From Flavobacteriales bacterium (GTDB lineage: Bacteria > Bacteroidota > Bacteroidia > Flavobacteriales_D > Sanyastnellaceae), in assembly GCA_002863125.1 (NCBI GenBank), contig PKEB01000015.1, positions 1-64,000 on the forward strand: 64,000 nucleotides of DNA. The letters are read 5' to 3'. A program made the position numbers and the translations under genes. Position 1 is the first letter of the stretch, and every line of letters starts with the position of its first letter. The notes under the pieces were generated by a model. The model had not been told where the DNA came from. It did no database searches and saw only the letters and a list, made by a program, of their open reading frames with translations. Positions 44,436 through 53,410 of the stretch are shown here, one piece after another.

Positions 44436-46315
44436 CAGAAGTGAATTTTTAGTTCAATTGTAGACTCCCAGCCTTGGAATCGAGATGATGTAATTGACTG
44501 GTCAAAGTAATCGACGCGTTTATATCTGAAAAAAAGAGTCGATGATTTGGTCATACTAATATCTATTCCCGTGCCGAGGGCCGCGCCGAGGCCATCCAAG
44601 TAACTATATTCTTGTTCTTCTAGCCCATCTCGAGGGCTGGTAAATTCATTACCCTTAATTCGCTCAAGTCCGCCATATAGAATCCACGCACAGCGATTTC
44701 CAAAGGGAAAATAGGTGTCCATTTCGTGATATTGAGCGCTGACAATTGCAGAATCACCAAACTTTGGCAACATTGAGAGCCCGTGTTGAGTGGATAGGTA
44801 TTCTCCTAGGTAAAAAATGAAAAATGGCCTCTCAAACAGTTCCCCTTTAACCTTCGCATTTAATCGCACTGCGTTGAAACCTTTGATGCCTAATTGATGA
44901 CCTTCAGAAGTTATTCCGATTCTTTGGTACGCCCCCCTGAAAAAAGTAGTGATCGCGTTATTTGGCCCTGTGGCAGATTGAAACCGATCGACTCGTGACA
45001 TGTAAAGTCCAGTAACCTTGTGATAAAAAGTTATGTCCGATGGCAGATTCTGAATTTCTCTAGAGATTAAATAGCCGAGGTTTATTCTTAACCGACCTAT
45101 CCCGAACGTCGAAGAAAATCTTGCACTAGCGCGATTATTGGCAACCAAATGCATTGGGGTGAGGACTGCACCGAAAGGTCGTGCTCCGTCTTGAACGTTT
45201 GCGCCATTGAAAGAAGACGTTTCAGAGCTAAAACCATCCACGGAAGTATTGATCAGTGCAGAGTGTAGATTAACAAAATTGGGTGTAACTGCGAACAGTT
45301 CAACGTCCAATGGGAAGTTCAATTTTCTTTTTGGGATGCTCAAGAGCATTTTGAATGCAACACCTGAACCTTGGCTATTCTCAGCGTCAATTCTATGCTT
45401 TCCGAAAGCGAGTTCACTTTTGACACCAAGGTTTTTCAGTCGGCCTTCATGTGCAAGAGAAAGGATATTGACCCCAAATTTTTCACCATTTCTCCAGGCA
45501 TCTAGGCCTCGTGAGTTCATACTGCCGACGTGAAAAGTTTGAAGACGATACTGCTTGCTGAGCCTACCCGCCATTATAAAGTCAGGGAGTGAGGGGAGAT
45601 TAAAGGGTGTTTTCCCGACAACCATCTCGAAATCAATTAGCCCTGGGAGATCCAGTGCTTGCAATCTCAAACCATTCAATTGCCGTTTGCCAAAGTCTAC
45701 CTCCCGTATATAGTCCGAGCGACTGTAGTAGCTATCGTGTTGTACGGCAATGGGCCAAACATATGTCCAGGCATTGCGGTCAAACAACGAGTTTTGGACC
45801 TGTTTTGCCGAACTCATTAAAAAGTCACCTAATTCCACAAATTGTGTTCCTCCAAATGATACTCTAAACTTTCCTTTCGAAGTTGACGCTCCGGTAGATA
45901 AAACCACACCTTGACGAGATAAGCGAAAAATCCTGTTGTCATCGACCATATTTGTCATCGGGTCGAAAGTCAAAAGTTGCAAGGCCACGAAACTGTTAGC
46001 TGTCGGTCTTGCGAGAATATTGATGTTAAAATTGGGGGTATTGAATTCGTCGTCCGTCCTTATAACCAAAGGCGTATTGCTATCACCAAAGTGTACATTT
46101 AGCTTTCTCGCATACCCCATGAAACGATAGTAACCTTTTATTTCAAGTGGAATTTTCTTAGTGTCTTGTCCAATTCTTATTTTTTGAAATTTATCTGGTT
46201 CTGGTTGTGTGGAATCTGTGCTGACACTTTGTCCCACCAAGATTATCGTAATGCACGAGAAAATCAGTCCAAACAGTAACTTGATAAAATGTACTTTATG
46301 TGGCACCCTAAGCAT
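44435..46315 (-). CDS. Predicted outer-membrane beta-barrel protein, copy B
   Basis: 626 residues. N-terminal signal peptide (LLFGLIFSCITIILVGQ), then a strand-rich body beginning IKGYYRFMGYARKLNV, like porin-type barrels, ending KIHF with a C-terminal Phe. No plug domain. It forms a coupled pair with copy A. Its start overlaps the divergent sulfatase gene by 27 bp; a GTG at 46306 is a possible alternative start. The pair is the best candidate for outer-membrane import in this locus. Confidence 0.72.
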   Translation of the reverse strand: MLRVPHKVHFIKLLFGLIFSCITIILVGQSVSTDSTQPEPDKFQKIRIGQDTKKIPLEIKGYYRFMGYARKLNVHFGDSNTPLVIRTDDEFNTPNFNINILARPTANSFVALQLLTFDPMTNMVDDNRIFRLSRQGVVLSTGASTSKGKFRVSFGGTQFVELGDFLMSSAKQVQNSLFDRNAWTYVWPIAVQHDSYYSRSDYIREVDFGKRQLNGLRLQALDLPGLIDFEMVVGKTPFNLPSLPDFIMAGRLSKQYRLQTFHVGSMNSRGLDAWRNGEKFGVNILSLAHEGRLKNLGVKSELAFGKHRIDAENSQGSGVAFKMLLSIPKRKLNFPLDVELFAVTPNFVNLHSALINTSVDGFSSETSSFNGANVQDGARPFGAVLTPMHLVANNRASARFSSTFGIGRLRINLGYLISREIQNLPSDITFYHKVTGLYMSRVDRFQSATGPNNAITTFFRGAYQRIGITSEGHQLGIKGFNAVRLNAKVKGELFERPFFIFYLGEYLSTQHGLSMLPKFGDSAIVSAQYHEMDTYFPFGNRCAWILYGGLERIKGNEFTSPRDGLEEQEYSYLDGLGAALGTGIDISMTKSSTLFFRYKRVDYFDQSITSSRFQGWESTIELKIHF

Positions 46316-47923
46316 ATTTTAATTAGTTGGATCTTCTTGTCGGGTTGTAATTGGATCAGCACAGGTATGCCAAAGAAACAACCTGCCGATGGAACTCAGT
46401 CTGTAATATGGCTAGTTTGTGAGGATCAGTCATTATTTCTGCCCATCTACGGGGATTCAACGGCTTTTATGCCAAACCTTTGTTCATTGGCAGATGATGG
46501 CACTGTATATGATAAGTTTTTCGCTGTTGCTCCGGTTTGCGCTCCCTCAAGAAGTAGCATTATTACTGGAGTTCAGCCTGCCTTAATGGGTACGCAACAC
46601 ATGAGGGCGTTTCAAGCCAATAAAGTGGGCTTGAATCAACACACAGGATTGCCTTACTACTCTGCTCCCGCTCCGCCTGGAACCAGACCTTTTACTGAAT
46701 ACCTTCGTGAGGCGGGTGTTTTTTGTACGAACAATTCGAAGGAAGATTACAACTTTGAAGCACCACCGCTTGCTTGGGATGAGTCTTCCTCTGATGCCCA
46801 TTGGCGAGAAAGGAGGGATGGACAGCCTTTCTTTTCGGTTTTTAATTTTAATGTGACTCACGAGAGTCAAATTTGGAAAAGACAGGAAACCTCTTGTCAA
46901 ATTAGCCGTGATTCAGTTCCAGTACCGCTATTAATTCCGCAAGAGAATGCAGTAAGGAAGGATATAGCCGTTAATTATTGCAACCTTGAAGAGTTGGATC
47001 GGCAGATTGGTAAGGTCATAGATGAGCTTAAGGAAGACGGCTTGTACGAAAGCACGACAGTTGTATTTTTCAGTGATCATGGTGGCCCGTTCCCGCGATT
47101 TAAAAGAGCCCCCACTGATGCGGGCCTTAGAGTTCCTTTACTGATTAAATGGGGCCATGTCGAAGATGTACCCTCCAGGAATGCAGGGTTGTTTTCATTC
47201 TTAGACTTGGCTCCTTCAGTTTTACGGTGGTTCAATGTTCAGCGAGAAATCTCGCTGTCAGGAATGCCTATTTTACCTGATTCAAGAGGACATGAGGCTG
47301 TATATGCGTCAACAGACCGTTTAGATGAACATCTAAATCGTCGCAGAACTGTTCGAACAACTAATTGGCGCTTAATTCGAAATGATTTTCAGGATAGACC
47401 GGCAGGAATGAATATCGCATATCGAAAACAAATGAATACAATGAAAGTAATTGATTCATTGGCTCAAGATGGCATAGAGCCTTGGATTTCATGGAAATCT
47501 AAGCCACTGTCTAAATGGGAACTCTACAATAGTTCCGAAGATGAGTGGGAGTTAGAAAATCTTTATCTGAATCCACTTTTTGCGGACACGCTTGTCTATT
47601 TACAAAACTTACTCTCTCGCGCATTTCCTCCGGGGCAGGACTTGGGGAACGTTGATGAAAAAAAGCTCGTAGAATATTTCAAGCAGAAAGTTGCATCAGA
47701 GGAACTCACATTACCAACATTGACTCAAAAAGGTAGGAGGTTTATAATTTCTCATGAAAATCCAAATGTTTCTATCGGTTGGCGCACGAAACGAGAAGAT
47801 GCTTGGAATGTGGCAAGTAGAGGAGCCGAGATAACCATCCCCGAAGGGATAACTGAAGTTGAAGTTCTTGTTACCCGAATTGGATGGAAGTCGAAGACTC
47901 AGGTATTGAACATTATCAATTGA
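46289..47923 (+). CDS. Sulfatase, predicted lipoprotein (S1 family)
   Basis: 544 residues. N-terminus with a lipobox (IFLSGC, Cys20). Metal-binding WLVCEDQSLFLPIYG, formylglycine motif CAPSR (Cys84) in APVCAPSRSSIITG, and VVFFSDHGGPFPRFKRAPTDAG with the second metal site. It is the only plus-strand gene of the island, divergent from the barrel genes and convergent with GH3. TAACTTGA lies 4 nt before ATG 46289; ATG 46298 is an alternative. It probably desulfates the same polysaccharide as the other sulfatase but belongs to a different subgroup. Confidence 0.88.
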   Translation: MYFMWHPKHILISWIFLSGCNWISTGMPKKQPADGTQSVIWLVCEDQSLFLPIYGDSTAFMPNLCSLADDGTVYDKFFAVAPVCAPSRSSIITGVQPALMGTQHMRAFQANKVGLNQHTGLPYYSAPAPPGTRPFTEYLREAGVFCTNNSKEDYNFEAPPLAWDESSSDAHWRERRDGQPFFSVFNFNVTHESQIWKRQETSCQISRDSVPVPLLIPQENAVRKDIAVNYCNLEELDRQIGKVIDELKEDGLYESTTVVFFSDHGGPFPRFKRAPTDAGLRVPLLIKWGHVEDVPSRNAGLFSFLDLAPSVLRWFNVQREISLSGMPILPDSRGHEAVYASTDRLDEHLNRRRTVRTTNWRLIRNDFQDRPAGMNIAYRKQMNTMKVIDSLAQDGIEPWISWKSKPLSKWELYNSSEDEWELENLYLNPLFADTLVYLQNLLSRAFPPGQDLGNVDEKKLVEYFKQKVASEELTLPTLTQKGRRFIISHENPNVSIGWRTKREDAWNVASRGAEITIPEGITEVEVLVTRIGWKSKTQVLNIIN

Positions 47924-47945
47924 GGTGGCTAGAAGGCTCGAACTT

Positions 47946-50249
47946 TTATTCTTCGAGAAGAATTGATTTCTCTTCCCCGAAAAGCTCGACTGTAAAAGAC
48001 CCTGGTTCGAAGTGCCAAGTTCCCTCGCCATCGACATATCCAAAGGCATTAGCCGGGATTGTAATTGTGCTATCAATGAAACTTCTTGGAGGGACTCGGA
48101 CATGATCAAATGCTACCAGAACTCTCTTTCTCGGCGAAATATGAGTCGCGTAGTCATCACTTAAATAAAGATCAAAACTCTTGGAGGCTTCGTCTTGGTT
48201 CTTATTTGTAAGGCGATAATTCACGTCTACACTGTCACCTAAAAAACATTGTTCGCATGAGAAGTCCACAAATTCGCAGTCTAACTCATCGTACGACATT
48301 CCATGGCCAAACGGCCATTGGGGGCGAAATCCTAATTCAGTGAATGTACCGGGTGGTCCTTGCGTAATTTTCGATGAGAATCTGTGATCATACGGGATTA
48401 AATCGCCCGTAGAACGGTGATAAGTAAATGGTAAGAGCCCACTGGGGTTTGATAAACCGGCAAGAGTTCTAGCGATAGCCATTGCCCCCTGAGACCCGGG
48501 CCGTAGGGCGAGCAGCACGGCATCGATATCTTCAACAAATTGACTTACTAGTCTTCCTCGACCTTCAACTAGTACGAGAATTACAGGTTTCCCTGTGGCA
48601 ATAGCGTCGAGAGCTAGTTTTACCTGATTCTTAGGTAGGTTTAAATCATCAATTACTCCGGGGGATTCTGCATAGGCATTTTCCCCCAAGCATAGGATGA
48701 TTACATCAGAGGATTCAGCTGCGTTTTCAATATCTAATTTGTAATGAAGTGAATCGTCAAACCCAGCGTTCAATGGGCATTTGACTTGATCTGCCCCAAA
48801 AACCTGAGTGATAGCCTCAACAATAGTTAACGTCTCATTTGGGTAGGCCGATTCAACATTTCCCTGCCAAGTGTACGACCAAGCTCCATGCAAGGCACTT
48901 TTTGACCCACAAGTAGGCCCAATAACAAGCAATTTTTCATCTCCTCTTAAGGGAAGAATTTCATTGCGATTTTCCAACAATACGAGAGATGCTTCTGCCG
49001 CTTGAAGAGCAATATCTTCATATTCAGATAATCCAAATTTTTTCACTGCAGTTTCTTCCACTTTTGGATTTGAGAAGAGCCCGAGCCTCATTTTGAATTC
49101 GAGTATTCTTCGAACGCTCTCATCAATTCGTTCTTCCGTGATTTCGCCACTGCGCACCAAGTCCACAAGGTTTTCGCTGAATGAATATTCATTTGGCACC
49201 ATGCTCATATCAAGACCTGCATCAATAGCCATTTTCACAGCGTCCCTGTGGCTACGGGCGACTTGATGGCGACTGTGGAGCCGAATAATATCCTGCCAAT
49301 CTGAAACTATTACTCCTTCGAAGCCCATTCGTTCGCGAAGGAGAGTAGTCAAAAAATTGCGAGATGCATGAACTGGAACTCCATTTACAGATCCAGAATT
49401 TACCATTAGCGTTGAGGCTCCTGCATTGACACCAAATTGAAACGGTGGGATATGATGTTCCCATAATTCAAGATTGGATATGTAGGCTTCCGTGCGGTCC
49501 TTTCCTGATGCGGGTACCCCATAACCAATAAAATGTTTCATGCAGGCCGCAATGCCTTGACCTTTCGCATGGTTAAAATTCTCATATGTACCGACTATGG
49601 CACCTCCCATTTTACCGCATAACAAAGCGGATTCCCCAAAGGTCTCTGGGAATCTTGGCCAGAGGGGTTGCCTTCCGACATCAAAGACAGGGTCGAAATT
49701 CCATCGAATACCACTTGCTCGTGTTTCGGCTGCACACACTTCCGCAGCTGCTTGAACAATCTCGAGGTTGCGGGTTGCAGCCATTCCAATATTGTGAGGA
49801 AATAATGTCGAGCCTTTACTGTAAGTGGCACCGTGAATGGCATCGATTCCATAGACAACGGGTATTTTAAGTGGTTGCTCAAGCGCAATTTCTTGGATGC
49901 CATTTATTATCTCATGCCAACGAGCTAAGGAGTACGCCCTTCCTGCGGTGTTCAAGATTGAGCCTACTCGGTAAGTTTCAACTGCAGTTTTTACTTTGTC
50001 CCAATCGACCTGTTTTGGCTTTCCGTCATGCTGATTCATTGAAGATGACAAAAATCCAAGATTGAGTTGTGTCATTTGACCAACTTTATCCTCAATTGAC
50101 ATTTTTTCAAGCATCATTCCAATGAACTCGTCCTCTTCAGAACCGTTCAACTTTGGGTGAAATTCTGTTGTCTCGCAAGAGATGAGACAAATCAGAAGGG
50201 CAGACTTGAGAAAGAAGCGAATCTGAGAATTGAAATTAGATAGCTGCAT
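47946..50249 (-). CDS. Glycoside hydrolase family 3 beta-glycosidase, predicted lipoprotein
   Basis: 767 residues. Signal/lipobox ALLICLISCETT. GH3 N-domain with KIPVVYGIDAIHGATY, nucleophile Asp317 in GVIVSDWQDI. The C-domain has ILCLGENAYAESPGVIDDLNLP, and a fibronectin-III-like tail follows. These match beta-glucosidase/xylosidase-type GH3 enzymes. It would trim oligosaccharides released by the other enzymes in the periplasm. Convergent with the sulfatase (22-nt gap) and 59 nt after the next upstream gene. Confidence 0.93.
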   Translation of the reverse strand: MQLSNFNSQIRFFLKSALLICLISCETTEFHPKLNGSEEDEFIGMMLEKMSIEDKVGQMTQLNLGFLSSSMNQHDGKPKQVDWDKVKTAVETYRVGSILNTAGRAYSLARWHEIINGIQEIALEQPLKIPVVYGIDAIHGATYSKGSTLFPHNIGMAATRNLEIVQAAAEVCAAETRASGIRWNFDPVFDVGRQPLWPRFPETFGESALLCGKMGGAIVGTYENFNHAKGQGIAACMKHFIGYGVPASGKDRTEAYISNLELWEHHIPPFQFGVNAGASTLMVNSGSVNGVPVHASRNFLTTLLRERMGFEGVIVSDWQDIIRLHSRHQVARSHRDAVKMAIDAGLDMSMVPNEYSFSENLVDLVRSGEITEERIDESVRRILEFKMRLGLFSNPKVEETAVKKFGLSEYEDIALQAAEASLVLLENRNEILPLRGDEKLLVIGPTCGSKSALHGAWSYTWQGNVESAYPNETLTIVEAITQVFGADQVKCPLNAGFDDSLHYKLDIENAAESSDVIILCLGENAYAESPGVIDDLNLPKNQVKLALDAIATGKPVILVLVEGRGRLVSQFVEDIDAVLLALRPGSQGAMAIARTLAGLSNPSGLLPFTYHRSTGDLIPYDHRFSSKITQGPPGTFTELGFRPQWPFGHGMSYDELDCEFVDFSCEQCFLGDSVDVNYRLTNKNQDEASKSFDLYLSDDYATHISPRKRVLVAFDHVRVPPRSFIDSTITIPANAFGYVDGEGTWHFEPGSFTVELFGEEKSILLEE

Positions 50250-50308
50250 TGCCGCTAAAATAAGCGGGAGTTAATAAAGGCCTTTGCTATTTCCTAATAT
50301 GCCCAAAA

Positions 50309-52249
50309 TCACTCACATGAGAGACCGAAGACAGAGAGGAATTGAAGAAGATCAGGGGTTGCCACCAATCCGTCGTTATCAATATCGGCGCCACAGCTGG
50401 ATTCCAATGATATAAGGCAACTGCCGTCATCTGTATTTGCGGCTGGGTTGAAGTTGGAAGCTACTTCATATGTGCAACCATGGACTACCAATGTTTCGCA
50501 TGATCCATCATCTGCAGTTGCATCAAAGTCGAATTCAACATAAAAAGGATTTGTGCAACCAGGTACAAGGCACGACGTTCCGTCACCACCACAAATACCG
50601 CATTCATCAGTTCCTTCTGAACAATTACCATCACAATCCACCGAGGCATTTAAGGTGAAATTGACCCAAAAGATTTCATTAGGTTCCTGCGAAACATCCA
50701 AATCGTATGGGCCTCTCAACCTTAATTTGTCAACTACTCCACTCCAATTGGCGTTAGCAGTTAAGTTGACTTGGTATGTCTCGGGACCTGTCATTTCTGT
50801 GCCAATAGGAATTACCTGAGAACCCAGAATGACTCCTGTTTCATCATACCAACGGAGTTGAAAACCAGCTGAAATGGTTGTAGGGTTCTGGACTGTCACA
50901 GAAAAGGCTGAAAATGAAGAGGTTTGGATACCAAGTCCTGTTGGACTTTGCATTTCAGCAACTGCTGAAGTCCCTGTAATTGCCATTGTCATGTACTCAG
51001 GACCTTGGCTTAGCATTACTCCACCAGCACCTATCCAACCAGCTTTAGTCCCTTGCCAGGCGTAGTCGATCATCGAATTCGCACCGATGAAATTACACGT
51101 ACCATCGTCCTCGCAGGCGTCAGGATTAAAGTTGCATGCTGCGGGATCTGTACATCCACTGTTAACGCATGAATCTAGCGCATCACAAACCCCATCATTA
51201 TCATCATCTGCTGCACAATCACCATTGCAATCAAAGACTTCATTTAATTCGAAAAACTCCCACAGAATGTCAGGAGTTTCTGTTTCCACATCAAGCGCAA
51301 ATGGCCCTCGAAGTCTCATTTTGTGAATTAAGCCTGACCAGCTTTCTTCAGAAAAAAGATCAATTGTGTATGTTTCGAATTCAGTCATTTCAGTTCCGAC
51401 AGGAATCGCTTTATTTCCAAGCAGGCTATTATTTTCGTCATACCAGCGCAATTGAAAACCGCTGCTGATACTTGTAGGATTGAGCAGTCGCACGGACAGC
51501 GATCCAAAAGCCGAAGCGTCAAGAGCAAGACCCGTTGGACTCTGCATCTCAGCAACGTTATTTGCGCCGGTTACTGTCATAGTCATATGATCTGGTCCTG
51601 CGGCTAGAACAACCCCGCCAGCTCCAGTCCAACCTGCTTTTGTTCCTTGCCAGTAGAAATCAGTAGGAATTGCGGCTCCGTTGTATGAACAATTGCCGTT
51701 ATCCTCTGTCGCTTGCGGGTCGAAATTGCATGCAAGGGGATCCATACATCCAGAAATAGCTTCGGTGACAAGATTTAGGGAGAATGAATGCCATTCGACC
51801 TCCCCAAGAGAGCCACCTCCTCCTGCCGGACCGCGGAGGCGAAATTTACCAATAGTATTTCCGGCCCAGTTGGCATTATCTGCTAGGGATATTGTGTAGG
51901 TCTCAGGCGTGGTCATTTCAGTTGAAACCGGTATTGTAGCCTGCCCGAGCAAAGAATTTGACGAGTCGAACCACTTCAGAACGAAAGGACTACCATTCGT
52001 GTGATTTAGCACGGTTATTTGAAAGCTATCGTAATTCTCCGCGGTGAGATTTAAATTTGTTGGACTCTGCATATGAGGTTGATTCCCAGTGACGGTCATA
52101 GTTAGAAAGTCCTGACCCACTGATAGAGAGCAGCCGCCTGCTCCCGTCCATCCTGCATTTGTTCCTTGCCAAGTCCACGAGTCTTGCGCCATTAATAATT
52201 GACAAGCGGCAAGTGTGGCACTGGTTAAAAAGGCCGTTAGTTTCTTCAT
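50309..52249 (-). CDS. Secreted protein with three long repeats and dockerin-like C-terminus
   Basis: 646 residues. Signal peptide ending LLMAQ. Three homologous modules of about 140 residues (near 25-170, 195-340, 385-530) share W-QGT-AGWTGAGG, MTMTVTG, MQSPT and LRWYDENN-like phrases, a beta-sandwich look. They are separated by GCxDP-ACNF repeats. Another GCTxP/DDGSC pair and one half-dockerin (ADIDNDGLVATPDLLQFLS) flanked by Cys end the protein. No enzymatic motif; probably a glycan-binding surface protein. No T9SS domain. ATG 52249 gives the signal peptide. Confidence 0.78.
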   Translation of the reverse strand: MKKLTAFLTSATLAACQLLMAQDSWTWQGTNAGWTGAGGCSLSVGQDFLTMTVTGNQPHMQSPTNLNLTAENYDSFQITVLNHTNGSPFVLKWFDSSNSLLGQATIPVSTEMTTPETYTISLADNANWAGNTIGKFRLRGPAGGGGSLGEVEWHSFSLNLVTEAISGCMDPLACNFDPQATEDNGNCSYNGAAIPTDFYWQGTKAGWTGAGGVVLAAGPDHMTMTVTGANNVAEMQSPTGLALDASAFGSLSVRLLNPTSISSGFQLRWYDENNSLLGNKAIPVGTEMTEFETYTIDLFSEESWSGLIHKMRLRGPFALDVETETPDILWEFFELNEVFDCNGDCAADDDNDGVCDALDSCVNSGCTDPAACNFNPDACEDDGTCNFIGANSMIDYAWQGTKAGWIGAGGVMLSQGPEYMTMAITGTSAVAEMQSPTGLGIQTSSFSAFSVTVQNPTTISAGFQLRWYDETGVILGSQVIPIGTEMTGPETYQVNLTANANWSGVVDKLRLRGPYDLDVSQEPNEIFWVNFTLNASVDCDGNCSEGTDECGICGGDGTSCLVPGCTNPFYVEFDFDATADDGSCETLVVHGCTYEVASNFNPAANTDDGSCLISLESSCGADIDNDGLVATPDLLQFLSVFGLSCE

Positions 52250-52543
52250 GATTTCTTTGGTCAAAAGAATTACAAACTCAAGTTTAACGTCTAAAAGATA
52301 CAGCTTAAACGACTAATATTGAAAACATGCAGAAAATTATCGGATTTCCGGTGTTCACTCTTCATCCTCTTTATGCTAATAAATGGATTTGCATAATTGC
52401 TCCGTAATAGCTCCCTTTCACTTCTTTTCTCCACTAACATAAAATTGCGAGCGCTCGAAGCTCCTTGAAGTGATTTTAATTTGGTTCATTTCACGACTCG
52501 AACTTGCCCTCTTCAAAGGGACTATTTAAACTACCTAAAAGTG
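52250..52543. other. Intergenic gap of about 290 bp, no gene seen
   Basis: AT-rich non-coding stretch between the repeat protein start and the tRNA-Gly terminator. It probably holds the promoter of the minus-strand island genes; minus-strand TTCTTTTG-like sequences near 52258-52275 are possible but not convincing. No integrase remnant or repeat recognised. Confidence 0.5.
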
Positions 52544-52572
52544 AAAAAGCCTCCCGCAATGGAAGGCTTTTC
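52544..52572 (-). terminator. Terminator of tRNA-Gly
   Basis: On the minus strand AAAAGCCTTCC pairs with GGGAGGCTTTTT with one mismatch, followed by T residues, just after the tRNA 3' end. Confidence 0.8.
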
Positions 52573-52576
52573 GTTG

Positions 52577-52649
52577 AGCGAGAAACGAGACTCGAACTCG
52601 CGACCCCAACCTTGGCAAGGTTGTGCTCTACCAACTGAGCTATTCTCGC
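52577..52649 (-). tRNA. tRNA-Gly (anticodon GCC)
   Basis: 73 nt on the minus strand. Acceptor GCGAGAA pairs with TTCTCGC, discriminator T. D-arm TAGCTCAGTTGGTAGAGCA. Anticodon loop CTTGCCAAG with anticodon GCC. T-arm GCGAGTTCGAGTCTCGT. CCA is not encoded. Confidence 0.97.
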
Positions 52650-52683
52650 TTGTGCGCTGTTTCCTTTGAAACGAAGCGGACGG

Positions 52684-52715
52684 CGAAATTACGCAAGACA
52701 ATCCTTTGCCCCAAA
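52684..52715 (-). promoter_or_regulatory. Promoter of tRNA-Gly
   Basis: On the minus strand TTTG (52715-52712), a 20-nt spacer and TAATTTCG (52691-52684). The correct spacing supports TAATTTCG as an accepted -7 variant in this genome. Confidence 0.65.
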
Positions 52716-52753
52716 GCATTCGTCAAAAATCTTTGGGTTCGCTGCGAATTTTC

Positions 52754-52761
52754 GAAGTTTG
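52754..52761 (+). promoter_or_regulatory. -7-like box abutting the AcpH-like start codon
   Basis: GAAGTTTG-CCGA-ATG: four bases separate the box from ATG 52766. A TTTG lies 18 nt upstream of the box. Confidence 0.4.
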
Positions 52762-52765
52762 CCGA

Positions 52766-53383
52766 ATGAACTACTTGGCGCACTTGGTTTTGAGTGGAGG
52801 GGATTCGGATTTGCGCCTGGGCAACTTCATGGGTGACGCCGTCAAAGGTGACCCGTTCAAGGCTTACGCAGCGCCCATTGCCAATGGCATTGTGCTGCAT
52901 CGCTGGATTGATTCGTACGCCGATATAGCCCTCGAAGCGCGGGCGGCAAGAGCGGCGATTCGGCCCGTGCTCGGTCGGTTTTCTGGCGTCGGCGTGGACT
53001 TACTATACGACCACTTCTTGGCGAAGAATTTTGCCCGACTCCACCCTGAGACACCCCTCCGGACGTTCGCGGAAGCTGCGCAGAGCGACTTGCTCAACCG
53101 CACGGTTGAAATGCCTGCCCGCAGCCAGCGCTTCCTCCACGCCATGGTGGCGCACGACTGGCTCGTTCAGTACGGATCGCGGGAGGGCATGCTCAGTGTC
53201 TGCCGCTCGATGGATGCTCGGCTCGAGCAACGCCTCCGTACCGTCAGCCCGCTGCACCGGCTGTTCGAGGCGGCGGATGCGGCCGGATTCGACGACCTCG
53301 AAGCCTCGTTCGAGCCATTTTGGATGCGCATACAAACCGAAGCCCGGTCATTTGTGCAAACGGAAAGCTTGCTTGCCTGCTAA
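52766..53383 (+). CDS. Acyl-carrier-protein phosphodiesterase-like protein (AcpH, DUF479)
   Basis: 205 residues. N-terminal MNYLAHLVLSGGDSDLRLGN and FMGDAVKGDPFKAYAAPIANG, then LHRWIDSYAD and LLYDHFLAKNF, follow the AcpH/DUF479 HD-like family. AcpH removes the 4'-phosphopantetheine from acyl carrier protein. ATG 52766 was chosen by homology and by the upstream box; the longer reading adds 20 residues with no match. It is divergent from tRNA-Gly. Confidence 0.88.
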   Translation: MNYLAHLVLSGGDSDLRLGNFMGDAVKGDPFKAYAAPIANGIVLHRWIDSYADIALEARAARAAIRPVLGRFSGVGVDLLYDHFLAKNFARLHPETPLRTFAEAAQSDLLNRTVEMPARSQRFLHAMVAHDWLVQYGSREGMLSVCRSMDARLEQRLRTVSPLHRLFEAADAAGFDDLEASFEPFWMRIQTEARSFVQTESLLAC

Positions 53384-53398
53384 CTGCAGGGGTTTCCA

Positions 53399-53406
53399 TA
53401 CCTTTA
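53399..53406 (+). promoter_or_regulatory. -7-like box abutting the DUF4290 start codon
   Basis: TACCTTTA-CAAC-ATG: one mismatch to TAnnTTTG and the recurring 4-nt spacing to the start codon. Confidence 0.4.
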
Positions 53407-53410
53407 CAAC

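Larger units (their letters stand above)
34217..52249. other. AT-rich island for sulfated polysaccharide use, without SusC/SusD
   Basis: From the end of the cyclophilin gene to the gap before tRNA-Gly the DNA is plainly richer in A and T than both flanks, and codon choice shifts to A/T-ending codons. It carries two sulfatases, three glycoside hydrolases, several exported binding proteins and two outer-membrane barrels, and nearly all genes run on the minus strand. tRNA-Gly is at the right end. No integrase, transposase or clear direct repeat was seen. Acquisition by transfer is inference. Confidence 0.65.
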
